DNA of 64,000 bases from Clitoria ternatea (lineage: Eukaryota; Streptophyta; Magnoliopsida; Fabales; Fabaceae), in contig CM075669.1 in the NCBI GenBank assembly GCA_037962975.1, positions 244,041,851 to 244,105,850 of the forward strand, written 5' to 3'. This document shows, piece by piece, positions 24,543-34,831 of this stretch (the stretch's first letter is position 1; each line of letters begins with the position of its first letter). Below the pieces are notes generated by a model. That model was not told the DNA's origin, did no database searches, and was given only the letters and a program-made list of their open reading frames with translations. A program made the translations under genes and the position numbers.

Positions 24543-24547
24543 AAGTT

Positions 24548-25986
24548 GACCATATAGCAAGCATGATGAAAAGCTAAAACTCAGTAAGAATTTTCTTATC
24601 TTACTCTTTAAATTTTTATTATTTTAAATCTTTTATTTCTTCTTAGAAATTATTTTTATTAACTTTACTTTAAATATTTATAATAAAAAAATTTAGTATT
24701 TATTTTAGAAAGAAGTCATTTTATGAAAATTAATTTATAAAAAGGTTGAGATAATTAAATCTTGAATTAAAGAAAAATTTTATAATTTTAAGTATTTTTG
24801 GTTAATGATTTAAATATTATTCTCTTTTAATAAAATAAAATTTTCAAAAGAAAATTATTTTTCTTTTTCCAACTTAATAACTAAAGATATTTAGAAATAA
24901 TTGAGATTTTTAAATTTGATCTTGTTAAGATTCAATTTGAAAAAGATTATGTAAATACGAGAAAGTTTTGAGATATTTAAGACTTGAAAACTCAATTTTG
25001 GTGAAATTTGAATTTGAAAACTGTACCAAATTTATTTTTGTATGACAGAAATTCAGAGAATTGAGATAATGTACAATTTATTGAGAGGATATTATAAACC
25101 TTTATGGTATTTAATAATTGAGTTTCTAAAAGCCTTAACCAACTAAATACGGGAGTAGTTCAAACATCATGAATCATTAAAGTGAAACAAAATGATATTG
25201 TCTGGGGATGGATTATAGAAACCGAGGATATATTAGAGGAGGCTTAATTGTGAGCCTTGGGATGAGAGGGTGTGAAAGGGTGCTTCAGGGGACCTGGGGT
25301 AGCTCCCTAGTGTCGGGTGCTTTCACAATAAAAACTTTCTCAATCTGACTAGTCTCTAAGTGTTTCCATGTCAGTTGAGTTGTTCATATTATTATTACCC
25401 GGACTTATAGAACAGTGTAAACTCCTGGTTGGCTCAGTGCAAATTAAAATTTAAGGGTCCACATATATAAGTAAGTTATGATGAAGATATTGCATAACAT
25501 TCATGCATTCATAATTGATTGTGTATGTGATTGTGATTGATATTATTATATATTAGTTTGTGAAAACCCTTTAATGCTTATGCCCCATTTAAGAATATTA
25601 TATTCTGTTTCTCACTCCTTTCTCCATGTTTTTGTTTCATATGTTTTAAATTGATAGTTCAGAGGGAAGGATCGAAGAATCTCGACAGTAAATATAGCAC
25701 GTTCTAGAAAAGGAGTTCGGTATGAATACCGTGGTCCAATGAATAAATAATGCTATTAAGTAACTGCTTCTAGGCCATGGAGTTTCCTCTCTTTCTTATA
25801 ATGTTTAATATTTATTTTCTTCGGATAAATGTAAAATTACTTTATAAAGTTTTAATAATATTTATGAGGTATTTCAGAAACGATGTATGTAATTTATTCC
25901 GATAGTTTCTTTTTAATAATCATATCTTTAGTAAAAAAATTATGAATTTTTCTATAATTTATTAAGGTGTAACAGAGGGTGTTACA
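24548..25986. repeat. E solo LTR, right part
   Basis: Continuation of the solo LTR after F. AT-rich to 25,200, then a slightly GC-richer stretch (25,240-25,450), then AT-rich to the terminus. No gene seen. Confidence 0.75.
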
Positions 25987-25991
25987 GTTGA

Positions 25992-26708
25992 TCCAAGAAT
26001 TTTCACATTTTTATCTTTAAAATCCCTCTCAAAAGCTCTCATTTTTGTTCTCTCCCAGTATCTCCAAAAGTATCTCAAAAACCCCCTTAGAACTGCCCCA
26101 AATAATCCCTAAAAATCAGGAGTTTAAAGGTTCGTGCCAACTCCACGAGTAATGGTTGCAAACCACTGGCAGTGGTTCGAGGTCTGATGGTCCAGGACTT
26201 CAAAATATGATCCAATTAATGCACCCGACACCAACCACGGCCAGTGGTTGTCAACCACGGCCAATGGTTGTCACTACCACTTAATTTCTAACATTCCAAT
26301 GCCCTCTATGGCCTCCTTAAAAGAAAAACACTACCTGTGGAATTAATACAGAAGTCGTCATTTCAAGTCAGAGCCCTCCACAGCCAGGGGTTGGTGCTTC
26401 CTTGCATTGTTGCTTCATCCAATGTCCCCCACAACCAGTAGTTGTAAACTACTGGCAGTAGAGTTTCCTGAGCTTGTTAACTTGCACTTTTCATATATAC
26501 AAAGGCTCCAGAAGGTATCCGCTTCACTTCATAGTTCCAATTTTCGTGTTAGTGGACCTAAAACATCACCTAACCTACAAAAACAAAAGTACCCAAGTAA
26601 CATCTGTGGCATGGAATCAAAACAAAGGAAATAGGGGAAATCAAGACAAGATAGACTCAAAAACAGAAGTTAAAAGACCCTAAACATATGCAAAATGCAT
26701 GCTTATCA
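25992..26708 (-). repeat. D 5' LTR, distal part
   Basis: Resumes D's LTR after E and ends ...GCATGCTTATCA at 26,708; read from the minus strand the LTR therefore starts TGATAAGCATGC, a usual Athila LTR start. With 9012-9804 it makes about 1510 bp. It contains paired palindromes CACGGCCAGTGG at 26,236/26,256, a second pair centred near 26,149/26,169, and a looser pair near 26,429/26,449. GAGCG at 26,709 would be one target duplication; its partner is off-window. Confidence 0.7.
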
Positions 26709-26799
26709 GAGCGCTTCTTCTCCATAAGTAAAAAGTGAGTTACACAAAGAAGGAAAAATCTATAAGAATTTTCACAATAAGAATGGCTTCATATCCAAA

Positions 26800-27522
26800 C
26801 TGTCTTCTTCCAAATCTTCTACCATCAAATGTTTTAAATGTCTTGGTCGAGGACACATTGCTTCTGATTGACCAACCTAGAAAACAATGATTTTGAAAAA
26901 TAATGGGTGCTACTCAAGTCAATCATAGTCTAATTATGATAATCACTATTCAAGTGATGACTCAAGCAGTAACTCATATGACAGTGAGCACATTTTGGGA
27001 GATGATGGTGAACTTTACATGATTTGAAGACTTCTTGAATGTCATTTAAAGGCAGATAATTATACATAAAGAGAGAACATCTTTTACACAAGATGTTACA
27101 TAAATGAAAAACTATGTTCTCTAATTGTGGATAGTGGAAGCTGAGCAAACATGGCTAGTCAAAGGCTAGTTCACAAAATGGGTTTAAAACTTATAGATCA
27201 CCCTAGGCCATATAAACTTCAATGGTTAAATGAGAGAGGTGAGATGTTGGTAAATAAACAAGTTTTAATTTCCTTCACCATAGGGTCATACAAAGATGAA
27301 GTGTTATGTGATGTAGTACCCATGGAAGTAACCCATATCCTGTTAGGGAGACCTTGGCAATTTGATAGAAAGGTTATCCATGAGGGGTTCTCTAACACCT
27401 TCACCTTCAAACATGAGAATAAAAAGATCACTTTGCATCCCTTGACTCCTCAACGAGTCCTTGAGGATCAACTTCAAATGAAGTTAAAGAGCGATAGGGA
27501 AGTTGGTCCTTCGTCTTCCTAA
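26800..27522 (+). pseudogene. A gag zinc knuckle and aspartic protease
   Basis: Near 26,829 one frame reads IKCFKCLGRGHIASD with a stop in place of the final Cys of a CCHC knuckle. The region around 27,121-27,135 reads LIVDSGS, the protease active site (DSG), then a stop, then an open run 27,151-27,522 (MASQRLVHKMGLKLIDHPRP ... DVVPMEVTHILLGRPWQFDR) characteristic of plant gypsy retropepsins. Protease cuts the gag-pol polyprotein. Two or more stops make it non-functional. The following RT is missing. Confidence 0.75.
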
Positions 27523-28518
27523 GAAAGAGTTAGAAAACATAAAAAGAGGATAAAGGAAAAAAAGTTGTCTCACAAGATGACTCAAAAAAAATTTCGCAAC
27601 AAAACATAATGTGAAGAAATCCTTGCTCCTTTATCAAACCCTCTACATGTTTCATGACAAATACACTTCTAGCACCTCTTTGTGCTTAACGGGTCTTTCT
27701 CCTTCTTTGCCCATTGTAGTGTTCAATCCTTTAGAGGTTTATGTTCCACCCTTTCCTATTCACTATGTGATGAACGAAACTTTGTGTGTGCATAGTTTCC
27801 TTAGGATTACTTGCACCATGTATATGGTTACTATAGGTTCTTTTAGGATAGAGTTGTGTCTTTATTCTTTTGAGTTAACATTTCCGTATGTTTTATCTTT
27901 TGTTATTTTACTTACATCTAGGATTTTCATAGGTTTACCATTTGTTTCATTTTCTAACTTTTTCTGTTTACACCCATATAATATATTTGATCATGTCTCT
28001 ACTATTCATTTTCATATAGGATTATATTGGGAGCTAGTGTCATCTTTGCATTCCATGCATGTTCTAGTTCCTAGTTTAAATGCCATTACACGTTATGATC
28101 CCCTTAGGGTAGTTCATTCTACTCTTTTTCTTCTTATACCCTTGATTACTTCTACTATACCTGGTCATTTCTCTATACCTCATCTTTACCTCATTGAGCA
28201 TCGTATCATTTATATCATCTCTAGGATACATGAGGGATTCCATTGGTTACTTTGTGCCTTTTTGAGGGATGTTTGCTTTCTGTTCTTTTATGATATCTTT
28301 TCATTTATTTTCATAAGGTAAAAAGGTTAGTATTTGACCTCGGTGGCAAATCTCATGTCTTGTTTTCTTTTGCCTCTATTTTTATTTTATTTTTGTTTTC
28401 CTTCTTCATTTTCTTGGACTTATTTTGTATTTTCCTTCTTGTAGGTTTGTCTCTACTTTGAGCATTGCCTTGAGAATTTTTAGGATTTGCAAACAAATCC
28501 TCTTAAAGAAGGGGAGCA
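27523..28518 (+). other. A interior, pol deleted or unrecognisable
   Basis: A 236-codon open frame (27,611-28,321) is hydrophobic, rich in Phe/Ile/Leu/Ser, and matches no family I recognise; it may be a shadow of decayed pol in another frame. Just before the LTR, GGATTTGCAAACAAATCC and AAGAAGGGGAGCA (28,505-28,517) resemble the end of chromovirus pol and its polypurine tract. Confidence 0.5.
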
Positions 28519-29163
28519 TGACATAAGCCTCATTTGGGCCTCCTTTTGGCTATTCTTTGCTCTTTTTCTTAGAGATATTTTTTTAAGAATTAATTAGGTT
28601 TAGAATTATTTTTAGTTTTGGGTCTTACATGACTATTTCATGATTATGTTTGAGTTTTGGCCTTGTATTTTGGCCACTTTTCTTAGTTTTCTTTAGTTTT
28701 AGTGCTTTTAGGCTTAGGAAAGAGTGAAGCCCATTAGGTTAAGTGGTGTGCCCCTCCTTAGCCTATATAAGGCATGTTCTTCTTTGTAAAACTCACACCT
28801 TGAATTTAGAAAATACATTTGAGTATTTGTGAAGTAAGTTTAGTTTTCCTCCTTTGTTTTAGCTAGGGTTTCTTAAACCTTGGTAAGCTTTTATCCTAGG
28901 GTTTCATCCTCTAGGTGGCGAGATTGAGGCTTATCCTTTCTAGGTGGCGTCTTCTCGTTTCCTTTTTTACATAATCCTAGTTTTGCCTTCCACATTCCAT
29001 AACCATTTCCCTTCTTTCCCGTTTTCCCTTATTTTTCCTAGAACCCTAATCCTTATTTTCATTATTTTCATATTACTTCCGCTTACCATCCTTGAAAAGA
29101 AAGAGAAATACATCATAGAAGAAAGAAGAAGAAGAACTAGATCTAGATCCTATTCCTACATCA
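28519..29163 (+). repeat. A 3' LTR (645 bp)
   Basis: Starts TGACATAAGCC directly after the polypurine tract and ends ...CCTACATCA. A TATA box CTATATAA lies at 28,763-28,770. TAAGG (29,164-29,168) would be the target duplication; the partner is off-window. Confidence 0.65.
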
Positions 29164-29199
29164 TAAGGTACTAGACTTAAGTGTATATTATCTTATACT

Positions 29200-30629
29200 T
29201 GTTATTTAAGTGGCCTCAATACTCAAGAGGGGGGGTGAATTGAGTTTTAAAACTTTTCGCTGAAATGCTCTTGAACTAAGTTCCTTTCTCACAAATTAAT
29301 AGTTTATGCAAGACAAAGTAAGTTTAGTGCAAGAAACAATGCAAAACAAGGAATAAATGTTGCTGAAGCAATTTGTCAAACACTTAGTGTGCAGCACTTT
29401 AAAGCTATTAGTTCAAGCAAGTTTAAAAGGGGAAATCACAATCAACAATAATAACCCAGCCAGATGCAATGTATGAATGTAAAAGAGTAAGGGAGAAGAG
29501 CTTGCAAACCGATTTAACGAGTTCCACCACCCCGGTGTTCGTCTTGCCTTCAAGCAACCCACTTGAAGGATTTCCACTATTGAAGTTTAGAGATACAAGC
29601 TATGAGCAATTGCAGCTTCCTAGTGTCCCACACTCAAGAACTCAATCCTCACTAGCATAAGGGTAACCCACCTAATCTCTCAAACTCTCAATACCCAAAG
29701 GTTGAACCCCAACCTTTGTGACCACTCAACCTAGAGTGAAAACCTTTGTGTTTGGTGTAGTGTTTACAAGCAAGTAACTCTCTTAATAGAGTAGATATAC
29801 AAATAAAAGCTCACACAATTTCTAACTCTCAACAAGAGAGGATATACAAGTTCTAAGCTCAAGGATTCATAATATACAAAGAAAATGAACTCACTAAGCA
29901 CAAATGTAAGTGAAGATTGATTGCCTCTTATTGTGTGTTGTGCTTGAGTTGGAGAGCCATTTATAGAGCCTTGAAGGAGTGCTAAAGTCTTCCTAGCTGT
30001 TGCAAGTTATGGGCACTGAGTTGAAATGGGGAAATGAGCTGGTTTTTCACTTAAAAACACTTACCCCAAATTCTGGCACGATGGTAATCGATTACGCCTC
30101 GAGCCGTAATTGATTAGACTTTGAATTCTTCAGTGTAATTCGCTCTGTAATCGATTAGCACTTCTCCTGTAATTGATTAGATGTGAAACAGAACCCTGCT
30201 AATCGATTATGCCTTACCTTGTAATCGATTATGAGTGGCACCTGATGCATTTGATTTAGTTACGCAGCATGGTAATCGATTGTGCCTTATGTGTAATCGA
30301 TTGTGTTACAAACAGAAGCTCTATAATCAATTAGATGTTCAGGTGTAACCAATTAGTTACATTCTAGAAGCCTTGTAATCGATTGTAAATGTCCTGCAAT
30401 AGATTAGCAGATCCACCTGATGCTTTTAATTCATTTTTTGAGCTTGGTAATCGATTAGCTTTCTAGGTGTAATCGATTAGATTATAAACAGAAGCTCTCT
30501 AATCGATTAGCTCTGGTCTGATAATCGATTAGCCTGTGTGTTTTTACAGGTCTAATGCTATTTTCTTTGTTTCTTCAAGATCCTTTGTCATTATCAAAAT
30601 ATTTGATCCTGAAAGCATATTCAAACACA
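29200..30629 (-). repeat. B 3' LTR (left copy)
   Basis: TGTTATTTAAG...CAAACACA. The minus-strand TATA box (CTATAAAT, about 29,959-29,966) lies near the middle, with the palindrome array about 120 bp upstream of it. No gene. Confidence 0.9.
30085..30531. repeat. Paired TAATCGATTA palindrome array, B 3' LTR
   Basis: Eight pairs of TAATCGATTA or one-base variants start at 30,085, 30,148, 30,200, 30,273, 30,324, 30,376, 30,448 and 30,500. Within each pair the second copy is 21-22 bp after the first. Pair-to-pair steps are 52, 52 and about 72 bp in rotation, so the array has a higher-order period of about 176 bp. The equivalent array in the 5' LTR lies at about 52,340-52,795. Confidence 0.9.
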
Positions 30630-30643
30630 TTCTCCTCCTTTTT
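30630..30643 (-). other. B polypurine tract
   Basis: Minus-strand AAAAAGGAGGAGAA directly abuts the 3' LTR, as expected for the primer of plus-strand DNA synthesis. Confidence 0.85.
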
Positions 30644-31143
30644 GATGATGACAAACAATGTTCATCTCTTGACGGTGTTAGTTCAAAATAAAATTATCAT
30701 ATCTCTAAAATTATCTCTTAATCCTTATCTTCAAAGAGAAGGATTATCTGCAAAGGTTATCTCAATCTGCAAAGACTTATCTCTAATCAATATTTCCTGA
30801 TTATTATTTTAAAAGATATCTCCCCCTATCTAAATGAGTTTATGCCTTTAAAAAGATATTTGTTATTTTAACTATTTATTATTGTTAGGCAATTTCTGAT
30901 TTAATTATCCACTTGTTGTTATAGGCAATAATATTTCCTGATTTTAGCAATTAGATGAACTTCAATTATTCTCCCCCTTTGTAATCATCAAAAATAAATA
31001 ATGCAATAGAGATATAACCAAAGGAAAAATCATTCATTAAGGGAAATTGAAATTACAGAAGCAAATTGTAGAATGGAAATTCAGAGACATAAAGAAAATA
31101 ATAAGCAAAATGCATCCTAAACAAAGCAAAATAAACAATGGAT
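30644..31143 (-). other. B 3' untranslated interior
   Basis: AT-rich sequence between the third ORF and the polypurine tract. No gene seen. Confidence 0.6.
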
Positions 31144-32248
31144 CTAGTTATCCAGATTGAAAAATTGAAACTTAGAGATTTGATGAGACAGCTTTTCATA
31201 GCGTTGTTGCATGATTTCATAGTGCTGCTGCTCAGTCATTTGGAACTCTTGTAGAGAGTTCTCAAGCCTATCAAAGCAGCGATCAAGATATGTATAAAGT
31301 GAAGTGAAAGGATCAGTAGGGGAGGATGGTTCGCCTTGAGTTGCAGGAGAAGGAGGAGCAGGTTCATCAGCAGGAGCTTCAAAAGGAATGTTGGCATTAA
31401 TGCCTTCCATTTTTGAGAGCCAAGCTCTGTTCACATAGATAATACCCATCTTAGTGAGATGATAAGTACCAATGCAAGCTTTAGGAGGAATTTTCTCTGA
31501 GAGTTCTCCAGCAAGATCAACTCCAAAGGCTTTGAAGATTTTGGTGAGAAGGATGGCATAGGGGAGCTTTTGTTGATCCTTTGCCCTGAGCATATGCAGT
31601 TTCAACATTTGAACCCAATTGATTTCCTTTTGATTTTGCATAGCCCACATCAACAAGACATCATCTTCTTTAACCAATGCATAGTTCCCACCACGAGGAG
31701 CCAAAAGTTTAACCAAAAAGAAATGGAGGAGGCGGTTATTGACAGTTAAGTGGCCTACCAATTTATGATTGCTCCTTGGACGGGCAGCCTTCCAAAGGGA
31801 TTGGTGAGCATTGATGGCGTTGAAATCCCATTCATCCTCCAGATTTCCACCAACAAATTCAGCATCGTTGAGCGGTAGTTGTGTGATTTCCACGAGTTGG
31901 CCAATGGTAATCCTAAGAGTCACATTCTTGACTCTCGCTTCAAGCAACCCATCAACAATCTTTAGGTTGTAGTAGAAAACTCTCATGAGTTCTGGGTAGT
32001 AGAATTCTTCTTTAAGGGTTAGAAAAGGGAAGAGGTTGTAGTGATGAAGGGATTGGGTGAAGGTAAAACTGGGGTGGTCAAATATGTCAGCATTGATAAA
32101 ATGGGGAAAGATTATGTCTTTTTCAGAACAAAATTTTGATAAAGTTTTGAAGGTCTCTTGGTGTGGAGAAGAACCTTGAGAAATCAAGGGGGTTGTTGGG
32201 TTGGTTCATGGAGGACCTAGCTCTCTTCACTGTTCTTGAGGAAGACAT
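31144..32248 (-). CDS. B third ORF after pol (plant transposon-protein-like), frameshifted start
   Basis: An open frame of 347 codons (32,187-31,144) follows pol on the same strand, in the position where some plant copia elements carry an env-like gene. Recognisable stretches include YYPELMRVFYYNLKI, VTLRITIGQLVEITQLPLN, LLHFFLVKLLAPRGGNYALV and IPPKACIGTYHLTKMGIIYV. These resemble the 'putative plant transposon protein' domain common in legume retroelement ORFs. An earlier in-context ATG at 32,248 begins MSSSRTVKRARSSMNQPN and runs to a frame change near 32,150, so the true start was probably there. A Pro/Ser-rich linker and a C-terminal coiled-coil-like segment (LENSLQEFQMTEQQHYEIMQ) end the protein. 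No signal peptide or clear membrane span is seen, so it does not look like an envelope. Function unknown. Confidence 0.55.
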
Positions 32249-32363
32249 GGTGAATGAGGAGAAGAATGAAGAAAAGGAGAAGAGAGTAAGAGATATTGGA
32301 GGAGCTCTAAGAGGTTTGGGAGATTGAAGGAAGGAGTGGTGTGAGATGGGAGAGTGGAAGGAG

Positions 32364-32378
32364 TGGTATTTATAAGGT
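32364..32378 (-). promoter_or_regulatory. Candidate internal TATA box for B third ORF
   Basis: The minus strand reads CCTTATAAATACC about 120 bp upstream of the ATG at 32,248 and about 110 bp downstream of the internal palindrome array. This mirrors the array-to-TATA distance in B's LTR. Inference from layout only. Confidence 0.45.
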
Positions 32379-32483
32379 GAAATTAGGGTTTAGAGGGGAG
32401 AAGAAGGAGTTAATGAGGTAGAAGAGGATTGGGCCAACGAGTTTTCTTGGAATTCTGCACGAAGACTGCACCTGATACGAGGC

Positions 32484-32795
32484 TAATCGATTAGGGGTCA
32501 TGGGCTAATCGATTAGGCTGTGTTTTCTGAGGAATTTGAAATATTTTACACAGAGAGTAATCGATTAGTGCATGTGGGGTAATCGATTACGTTAAAAACA
32601 GAGTCTTTGAAATCGATTAGGAGTAGTGTATAATCGATTATCAGGAAGATGAAACGTCAGCAATCGATTGGACAGAGGTGCTAATCAATTGGGCATGAAA
32701 CAGAAGGCTAGTAATCGATTAGATAATAATATGTAATCGATTACGTATGAAACAGAAGCTTAGTAATCGATTATGTAAGTCTGCGTAATCGATTA
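32484..32795. repeat. Paired TAATCGATTA array, B interior
   Basis: Six pairs start at 32,484, 32,558, 32,610, 32,661, 32,712 and 32,764, each with the second copy 21-22 bp on. Steps are 74, 52, 51, 51 and 52 bp. It lies between pol and the third ORF. Confidence 0.9.
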
Positions 32796-32955
32796 GGAAC
32801 CCCAGAAATGCTCAAATTATGCAGATTTTAGACAAGAGTACTGGAGATTTAGTATATCATACCGCAATCAATTACTCATTCATTAACCATACAGTAAGAT
32901 AAGGAATTATCAAAATTATTCAACATTCAAACACAATTGGAAATGTCCAAGATTC

Positions 32956-34831
32956 CTAATTCTCTTTAGTGTGTATGAATTGTTCCTTTGCAAGTAGTTT
33001 GGTGAAGATATCAGCTAGTTGCTTAGAAGTGTCAACATGTTCAAGCATACAATCACCTTTTAATACATGATCTCTTATAAAGTGATGCCTTATTTCTATA
33101 TGCTTAGTTCTTGAATGCATGACAGGATTTTTAGAGATATTTATGACACTAGTGTTATCACATTTAATGGGCACTTTGTTTAAAACAACACCAAAGTCAA
33201 GAAGTTATTGTCTCATCTAAAGGATTTGAGCACAACAACTACCAGCTGCTATATATTCTACCTTAGCTGTAGATAAAGCAACACTTACTTGTTTCTTGCT
33301 ATGCCAAGAAACAAGAAAGCTACCAAGCAAATGACATGTGCCACTAGTACTTTTCCTATCAAGTTTGCAACCAGCAAAGTTAGAATCAGAATATCCTATG
33401 AGAATACATTCAACGCCTTTGGCGTACCATAGACCAACATTTTGACTCCCCACAAGATATTTCAAAATTCTTTTAATGGCAGTGAGATGTGATTCTTTAG
33501 GACATGCTTGATATCTAACACACATACACACAGCAAACATAATATTGGGTCTACTAGCTGTTAAGTAAAGTAATGATCTGATCATACCTCGGTATTTAGT
33601 TATTTCAACAGCCTTGCCTTTCTCATCTTTGTCTAAGTAGCAAGATGTACTCATGGGTGTAGCCATCTCATTTCCCTTTTCCATTTCAAATCTTTTGAGT
33701 AGTTCTTGGCAATATTTTGTTTGACTAATGAAAGTCCCTTCATTTGTTTGTTTGATTTGTAATCCAAGGAAGAAATTGAGTTCTCCCATCATGGACATTT
33801 CAAATTCATTTTGCATGATTTTGGCAAACTCTTGACAAAGGATCTCATTAGTAGCACCAAATATTATGTCATCAACATAAACTTGTATCAAAAGAATGTC
33901 ATTTTTTTTGTGTTTTATAAACAAAGTAGTATCGACCTTTCCTTTTTCAAAATTGTTTTCTAGGAGAAATTTACTAAGCCTTTCATACCAAGCTCTTGGA
34001 GCTTGTTTCAAACCATATAAGGCTTTTCTCAATTTAAAAACATGATTTAGAAATTTATGATTTTCGAAACCGGGAGGTTGATCTACATAAACTTCTTCTT
34101 GAATATAACCATTCAGAAAAGCGCTTTTGACATCCATTTGATAAAGTTTGAAATCCATGCAACAAAAAAAAGCTAACAATAGTCTTAATGGCTTCTAATC
34201 TAGCTATGGGAGTATACGTTTCTTCATAATCAATACCTTCTTCTTGATTATATCCTTTAGCTACTAGCCTAGCCTTGTTTCTAGTTATTATGCCATTCTC
34301 ATCTAATTTATTCCTAAAAACCCATTTTGTTCCTATTATTTGGTGATCATTGGGTCTTGACACTAGTTCCCAAACTTCATTTCTTTCAAATTGGTTCAAT
34401 TCCTCTTGCATGGCCAACATCCAATGTTCATCAATAATAGCCTCATTAATATTCTTGGGTTCTATTTGTGATACAAACGCTAAGTGATTACATGCATTTC
34501 TAATAACGTTTCGAGTACTTACAACTTTTGTCATTTCACCTATGACTTTGTCCAAGGGATGGTCCTTCAAAGTGATCCATTCTTGTTGTGGTTTCTCATG
34601 TTGTGTTGTACCTCCTTCATTGTTGACTTTTTCTTTATCATCCAAGCTCATTTCTTGGAGTGTACCTACAAGATCATCAACATCTTCCTTTCTCGGGGAG
34701 TTATGGCTATTTTCATCAAATTTCACATGAATAGACTCCTCAATAATATTTGTTTTGTTTGTTAAAAACTCGATAAGATTTACTAGATGAAGAATATCTA
34801 AGAAAGATTGCCTCATCAGCTTTTGCATCAA
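32956..34831 (-). pseudogene. B reverse transcriptase and RNase H
   Basis: 34,831-34,055 contains the RT N-terminus (EELNQFERNEVWELVSRP, then GTKWVFRNKLDENG and KARLVAKGYNQEEGIDYEET). After a frame change near 34,170 the frame 34,179-33,217 gives QMDVKSAFLNGYIQEEVYVD, YGLKQAPRAWYERL and VYVDDIIFGATN (YVDD catalytic box), then RNase H with GCKLDRKSTSG and LSTAKVEYIAAG (the usual EAEY Glu context altered to KVEY). After a stop, 33,174-32,956 completes RNase H (CDNTSVINISKNPVMHSRTK, then KQLADIFTKLL). Copies genomic RNA to DNA in the particle. At least two breaks. Confidence 0.9.

Larger units (their letters stand above)
9805..25986. mobile_element. Solo LTR E (3.1 kb), split by complex F
   Basis: It starts TGTAACACTCC at 9805 and ends GAGGGTGTTACA at 25,986, flanked by perfect GTTGA duplications (9800-9804 and 25,987-25,991). 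Removing F and one AAGTT leaves about 3.14 kb with no gag, pol, PBS or second LTR, so it is best read as a solo LTR of a gypsy element. Solo LTRs arise when the two LTRs of an insertion recombine. A TATA-like CTATAAAT lies at 10,427-10,434. Confidence 0.75.
2887..26708 (-). mobile_element. Degenerate Athila-type Ty3/gypsy element D (interrupted by E and F)
   Basis: Reading on the minus strand: 5' LTR (26,708-25,992 joined to 9804-9012), primer-binding site (9005-8988), gag, protease, RT, RNase H, integrase, then a post-pol region (3725-2887) truncated or interrupted by the CACTA element. The gene order (integrase last) is Ty3/gypsy. The DLG-type protease, lack of a chromodomain and PBS type point to the Athila lineage. 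All ORFs are broken by stops or frameshifts, so it is old. The 3' LTR is not clearly identifiable in the window. Confidence 0.8.
26709..29163 (+). mobile_element. Ty3/gypsy remnant A (3' part)
   Basis: Decayed gag zinc knuckle and protease, a region without RT or integrase, then a polypurine tract and a 645-bp LTR. Its 5' part would lie left of D, before or within the CACTA side, and is not in the window. D appears inserted into A's gag. Confidence 0.65.

Noticed and set aside
9805..25986. E and F together as one 16-kb LTR element
   Set aside because: E and F have different termini and different target duplications (GTTGA and AAGTT), so they are separate insertions.
27611..28321. 236-codon hydrophobic ORF on the plus strand
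   Set aside because: Lies within decayed gypsy element A; composition is T-rich and no family is recognised. Kept only as a remark in the interior entry.
28944..29174. 76-codon ORF ending in RRRRTRSRSYSYIIRY
   Set aside because: Falls within A's LTR and 5'-leader-like CT-rich DNA; the Arg-rich tail is an (AGA)n tract.
30085..30531. CRISPR-like array
   Set aside because: Regular short repeats with spacers, but the repeats are 10-bp palindromes within a plant LTR, the genome is eukaryotic and there are no cas genes.
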